Shown: in pieces, positions 61,115-64,000 of the stretch
Numbering within the stretch: the stretch's first letter is position 1
Layout: every line of letters starts with the position of its first letter
From: Rhodopseudomonas sp. BR0M22
GTDB taxonomy: Bacteria > Pseudomonadota > Alphaproteobacteria > Rhizobiales > Xanthobacteraceae
Length of the DNA stretch: 64,000 nt
Assembly: GCF_010907035.1 (NCBI RefSeq)
Contig: NZ_QUMK01000015.1
Location: forward strand, 18,268-82,267
Reading direction: 5' to 3'
Made by a program: the position numbers and the translations under genes
The notes under the pieces: generated by a model
Databases searched by the model: none
The model's input: only the letters and a program-made list of their open reading frames with translations
What the model was told of the DNA's origin: nothing

Positions 61115-62593
61115 ACCCGCCGTGCTCTGCATCAGCCGCACATAAAACCGGATCATGTCCGCGTAGTTCTTGATGCTGATGCGCTCGTTGGTGCCGTGGA
61201 AGCGCTTGAGGTCTTCGGGCGTGGCGCGCACCGGCGAGAACCGGAAGATGTTGTCGGCGACCTGGGCGTAGTGCCGCGAGTCGGTGGCGGCGATCATCAG
61301 ACCCGGCGCCACGATGACGTCCGGAAACACTTCGCGGATGGTGCGATTGAGCGCCAGATAGGACGCGCTCTTGGTGCCGGTCACCGGCGGCGGATCGAAA
61401 TTACCCTCGAAGCCGCTCACCGCGATCTTGTCGTTGGCCACCACGCTTCGAACGTGATCGGTGACGCTGGTCTGGGTATCGCCCGGCAGCAGGCGGAAGT
61501 TGACGCTGGCCTCGGCGACGCCGGGCAGCACGTTGTCCTTGTCGCCGGCGTTGAACACGGTGAGCGCCGTCGTCGTCTGCACCATCGCGGCGGTGGTGCC
61601 GCTCTTGGCGAATTCGCGCAGCAGCAGCGGCCGGAACAGCCACAGGTTCGACAGCGCGACCCGGCTGAAGCCGCTCATCTCCGGCGCCAGGGTGTCGAAC
61701 ATCTCGGCGACCGAGCCGCGGATCCGCATCGGCAGCCGGTTGTCTTCGAGATGGGTCAGCGCCGCCGCCAGCATCCCGATCGCGGTATCGCGCGGCGGCA
61801 TCGAGGAATGGCCCGGGGTGCCGCGGGCGGTCAGCACCAGCGTGGCGTAGCCCTTCTCGGAGACGCCGATCAGCGCGGCGGGCTTGTCGAGGCCCTTCAG
61901 CACCCCGTCGGTGATCAACAGTCCCTCGTCCAGCACGAAATCGAGCCGGACGTTTCGCGAGGCCAAGAGTTCGGCGATCTTGGCGGCACCGCGCAGGCCG
62001 GAGACTTCTTCGTCATGGCCGAACGCGAAATAGATCGTCCGCTTCGGCCGGAAGCCCTGCTTGGCCATCAGCTCGGCGGCCTCCAGCATGGCGTAGAGGT
62101 TGCCCTTGTCGTCCCACGAGCCGCGGCCCCAGACGAAGCCGCCTTCGATCGCGCCGCTGAACGGTGGCTGCTGCCAGTCTGCTTCGGTCTTCGGCGCGAT
62201 CGGCACCACGTCCTGATGCGCCAGTAGCGCGATCGGTTTGGCCTGCGGGTCGCTACCTTCCCAGGTGTAGAGCAGGCTGTGGCCGCCGACGACCTCCTGC
62301 TTGGCCGCCGCATGGAACGCCGGGAAGCTGGATTCGATATGCGCGCGCAAGCCGCGCAGCGCCTCGGCGTCCTGCTCGGGATTGAGGAAATTGGAGATGG
62401 TCTGGAAGCGGATCGACTGCGACAGCCGCTGCGCGGCGCCCTGCTCGTCGATCGCGATCGGCGGGACTGCGGCGACATCGATCTGCCGCGAACCGTGCCG
62501 GAAGGTGTTGTAGGCCAGTACGCCGGCCAGGACCGCGACCGCCACCAGGGCGATCGCGGTCAGGTTACGAATCCATCGAAGCAGCCGGCGCAT
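61112..62593 (-). CDS. M20-family metallopeptidase (PM20D1-like), membrane-anchored
   Basis: A 493-residue zinc peptidase. An N-terminal membrane segment (about 9-30) anchors it, with the catalytic part likely periplasmic. Metal ligands are recognisable: His in LLAHQDVVPI, Asp in GRGSWDDKGN, the general-base Glu pair in FGHDEEVSGLRG, Asp in VLDEG and a C-terminal His in HGTNERI. The dimerisation domain is inserted in the middle (GTPGHSSMPP). It resembles carboxypeptidase-S/PM20D1 enzymes that cut or form N-acyl amino acids. ppa lies 35 bases upstream on the same strand. Confidence 0.88.
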   Translation of the reverse strand: MRRLLRWIRNLTAIALVAVAVLAGVLAYNTFRHGSRQIDVAAVPPIAIDEQGAAQRLSQSIRFQTISNFLNPEQDAEALRGLRAHIESSFPAFHAAAKQEVVGGHSLLYTWEGSDPQAKPIALLAHQDVVPIAPKTEADWQQPPFSGAIEGGFVWGRGSWDDKGNLYAMLEAAELMAKQGFRPKRTIYFAFGHDEEVSGLRGAAKIAELLASRNVRLDFVLDEGLLITDGVLKGLDKPAALIGVSEKGYATLVLTARGTPGHSSMPPRDTAIGMLAAALTHLEDNRLPMRIRGSVAEMFDTLAPEMSGFSRVALSNLWLFRPLLLREFAKSGTTAAMVQTTTALTVFNAGDKDNVLPGVAEASVNFRLLPGDTQTSVTDHVRSVVANDKIAVSGFEGNFDPPPVTGTKSASYLALNRTIREVFPDVIVAPGLMIAATDSRHYAQVADNIFRFSPVRATPEDLKRFHGTNERISIKNYADMIRFYVRLMQSTAG

Positions 62594-62628
62594 CAGAACT
62601 CCCGTTCGCCGGCGCTAGCTCCGGCCGC

Positions 62629-63177
62629 TCAGTCCTTGGCGTGCCCCTTGGCCTTGTTGGCCCGGTCGAGGCCTTCAAGGATCAGCTTGTGGGCCTCGTC
62701 GGCACCGCCCCAACGCACCACCTTGACCCACTTGCCGGGCTCGAGGTCCTTGTAGTGCTCGAAGAAGTGCTGGAACTGAGCCAGCGTGATCTCCGGCAGG
62801 TCCGAGTAGGTCTTGATGCGGTCGTAGCGCTGGGTCAGCTTCGACGACGGGACCGCGATGATCTTCTCGTCGTGGCCGGCTTCGTCGCTCATGTACAGGA
62901 CGCCGACCGGCCGCACGCTCATCACCGCGCCCGGCACGATGCCGCGGGTGTTGGCGACCAGCACGTCGCAGGGATCGCCGTCGTCCGACAGGGTGTGGGG
63001 GATGAAGCCGTAATTCCCCGGATAGTGCATCGAGGTATAAAGGAACCGATCCACCACCAAAGTACCGGCAGCCTTATCCATTTCATACTTGATCGGCTCA
63101 CCGCCGACCGGCACCTCGATGATGACGTTGACGTCATACGGAGGGTTCACGCCGACGGAGACTGCGTCGATGCGCAT
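62629..63177 (-). CDS. ppa: Inorganic pyrophosphatase (family I)
   Basis: A 182-residue enzyme that hydrolyses pyrophosphate. The metal-binding signature [10 protein letters not shown] is present, with the conserved EVP near the start and [30 protein letters not shown] 63177 is used; a TTG one codon earlier is possible. It is between the GNAT gene (76 bases upstream) and the M20 peptidase. Confidence 0.96.
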   Translation of the reverse strand: MRIDAVSVGVNPPYDVNVIIEVPVGGEPIKYEMDKAAGTLVVDRFLYTSMHYPGNYGFIPHTLSDDGDPCDVLVANTRGIVPGAVMSVRPVGVLYMSDEAGHDEKIIAVPSSKLTQRYDRIKTYSDLPEITLAQFQHFFEHYKDLEPGKWVKVVRWGGADEAHKLILEGLDRANKAKGHAKD

Positions 63178-63253
63178 CAAGAGCTCCAGACTGATTTGAT
63201 TTCAGGAACCACCCGAATAACCCGCGCTGGCGGTGTCCGCCAGCGCAAAAAGC

Positions 63254-63763
63254 TCAGTTGCTCCAGGCGAACGCAACCTTGTCGAGCGATTTCGGTCCGA
63301 ACCGCTCCGACGAACGCGCCACCATCCGGCCGCCGAGCGCGCGATAGAATTCGGTCGCCGGCTCGTTATCCGACAGCGCCCAGATCACCATGCTCTTCAG
63401 GCCGCTCTGCACCAGATCGCGGCGGGCCGCGGCGAACAGCCGGCGTCCGAAGCCGAGCCCCTGGAACTCGGGGCGCAGATACAGCTCGTAGATCTCGCCT
63501 TCGAACTGCAGGCTGCGGGCCCGGTTGCGACCGTAATTGGCATAGCCGGCGATCTTGTCGCCGAAGCACAGCACGCTGATTCGGCTACCCTTGCGGATCG
63601 CCGAGTCCCACCAGGTCGGACCGCGGCGGTTGATCAGCTTTTCCAGCTCCGCGCCCGGGATGATGCCCTGATACGCGGAACGCCAGGCTTCGTCATGGGT
63701 GGCCGCGACCGCGGACGCATCCGCTGCCCTTGCCGCTCGTACCTCGATCAGGGTCGTGCTCAT
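63254..63763 (-). CDS. GNAT-family N-acetyltransferase
   Basis: A 169-residue acetyltransferase with the acetyl-CoA loop in LRPEFQGLGFGRRLFAAARRDL (Q-x-x-G-x-G) and a typical ALSDNEPATEFYRALGGRMV end. Substrate is unknown. ATG 63763 (MSTTLIEVRAARAADASAV) is used; upstream residues are not family-like. It lies next to ppa on the same strand and close to the end of the genomic sequence. Confidence 0.85.
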   Translation of the reverse strand: MSTTLIEVRAARAADASAVAATHDEAWRSAYQGIIPGAELEKLINRRGPTWWDSAIRKGSRISVLCFGDKIAGYANYGRNRARSLQFEGEIYELYLRPEFQGLGFGRRLFAAARRDLVQSGLKSMVIWALSDNEPATEFYRALGGRMVARSSERFGPKSLDKVAFAWSN

Positions 63764-63958
63764 GACCGTGATCAAAGCAAGTCGCGGGGCCGGCTTCAAG
63801 CGCCAACGTTAATTATCGGTTAACGTGTGGATTTTCTGCACCAGAGCGTCCCGCGCTGTGCCGAAATCGGACAACCGGCCGAACGGCTTACGCTTTTCCG
63901 CGCCGATTTGCGGCAGTCGCGACACTCGAGGTGGAAGTTAGTTCGCAGCGAAACCCGG

Positions 63959-64000
63959 CTGTCCCTTATACACATCTGACGCTGCCGACGACGGAGAGAG
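63959..64000 (-). other. Nextera (Tn5) adapter sequence, non-genomic
   Basis: 63959-63977 equals the reverse complement of the 19-base Tn5 mosaic end with one mismatch (C for T at 63964). It is followed without a gap by GACGCTGCCGACGA (63978-63991), the rest of the Nextera read-1 adapter, then CGGAGAGA (63992-63999), which reads as the reverse complement of an i5 index (TCTCTCCG), and one further adapter base. This is sequencing carry-over at a contig end, not a transposon. Confidence 0.95.

Noticed and set aside
63959..63977. Match to a Tn5 mosaic end, as if a transposon boundary
   Set aside because: It is followed directly by Illumina adapter and index sequence, so it comes from library preparation.

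Overview
The window is a piece of a high-GC alphaproteobacterial chromosome, most likely Rhodopseudomonas palustris or a close relative in the Nitrobacteraceae/Bradyrhizobiaceae. The basis is the gene set and order (irr divergent from fabA-fabB-fabI; tsaB-rimI-fur-HAD-miaB-phoH-ybeY-corC-lnt; rimP-nusA-ylxR-infB-rbfA-truB-rpsO-pnp), an Irr of the Bradyrhizobium type with a heme regulatory motif, and several intergenic palindromic repeat families usual in that group. About 61 protein genes and one tRNA are supported. The last 42 bases are not genomic: they match a Nextera (Tn5) sequencing adapter, so the window ends at a contig end.

Layout. 1-3676: an ABC importer (cut substrate-binding protein, ATPase, permease) overlapping a D-2-hydroxyacid dehydrogenase, then an exported protein with two Inh/AprI-type domains. 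3775-11302: a gabD-type aldehyde dehydrogenase, a small unknown protein, a beta-lactamase-fold hydrolase, a fatty-acyl-CoA ligase, a PfkB/adenosine kinase and an AraC-type regulator. 11372-15602: VOC protein, MmcQ/YjbR protein, murJ, trpS, UspA. 15748-26279: housekeeping block with nfuA-like gene, tsaB, rimI, fur, HAD phosphatase, miaB, phoH, ybeY, corC, lnt, an XRE regulator and trmB. 26528-27613: a DUF2336 protein. 27751-38345: the rimP-nusA-infB-pnp transcription/translation supercluster, with an apparent promoter, competing hairpins and an intrinsic terminator in its leader. 38560-42184: two tandem paralogous soluble chemoreceptors, each with three PAS repeats. 42194-45618: divergent oxyR and katG sharing an operator-like palindrome that covers the oxyR start codon. 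45844-46362: a secreted DUF3060 protein. 46450-47591: an IS5-family element inserted into a hairpin repeat. 47860-51420: fabI, fabB, fabA and divergent irr. 51541-58843: SH3-domain secreted protein, a second 2-hydroxyacid dehydrogenase, cytochrome P450, TerB-like protein, SDR, class I glutamine amidotransferase-like protein, NTF2-like protein, enoyl-CoA hydratase. 59096-63763: tRNA-Ala(CGC), YggT, DUF167, folD, M20 peptidase, inorganic pyrophosphatase, GNAT acetyltransferase.

How the genes work together. Most of the window is conserved core: ribosome assembly and initiation, tRNA modification, envelope biogenesis (murJ, lnt), anaerobic-type unsaturated fatty acid synthesis (fabA/fabB/fabI), and iron and peroxide control (fur, irr, oxyR-katG). 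No phage, CRISPR array or defence island was seen. The signals most worth pursuing are regulatory rather than new protein systems: the putative attenuator in front of rimP-nusA, the oxyR start-codon palindrome, the structured rpsO-pnp spacer, and the duplicated PAS-only receptors.
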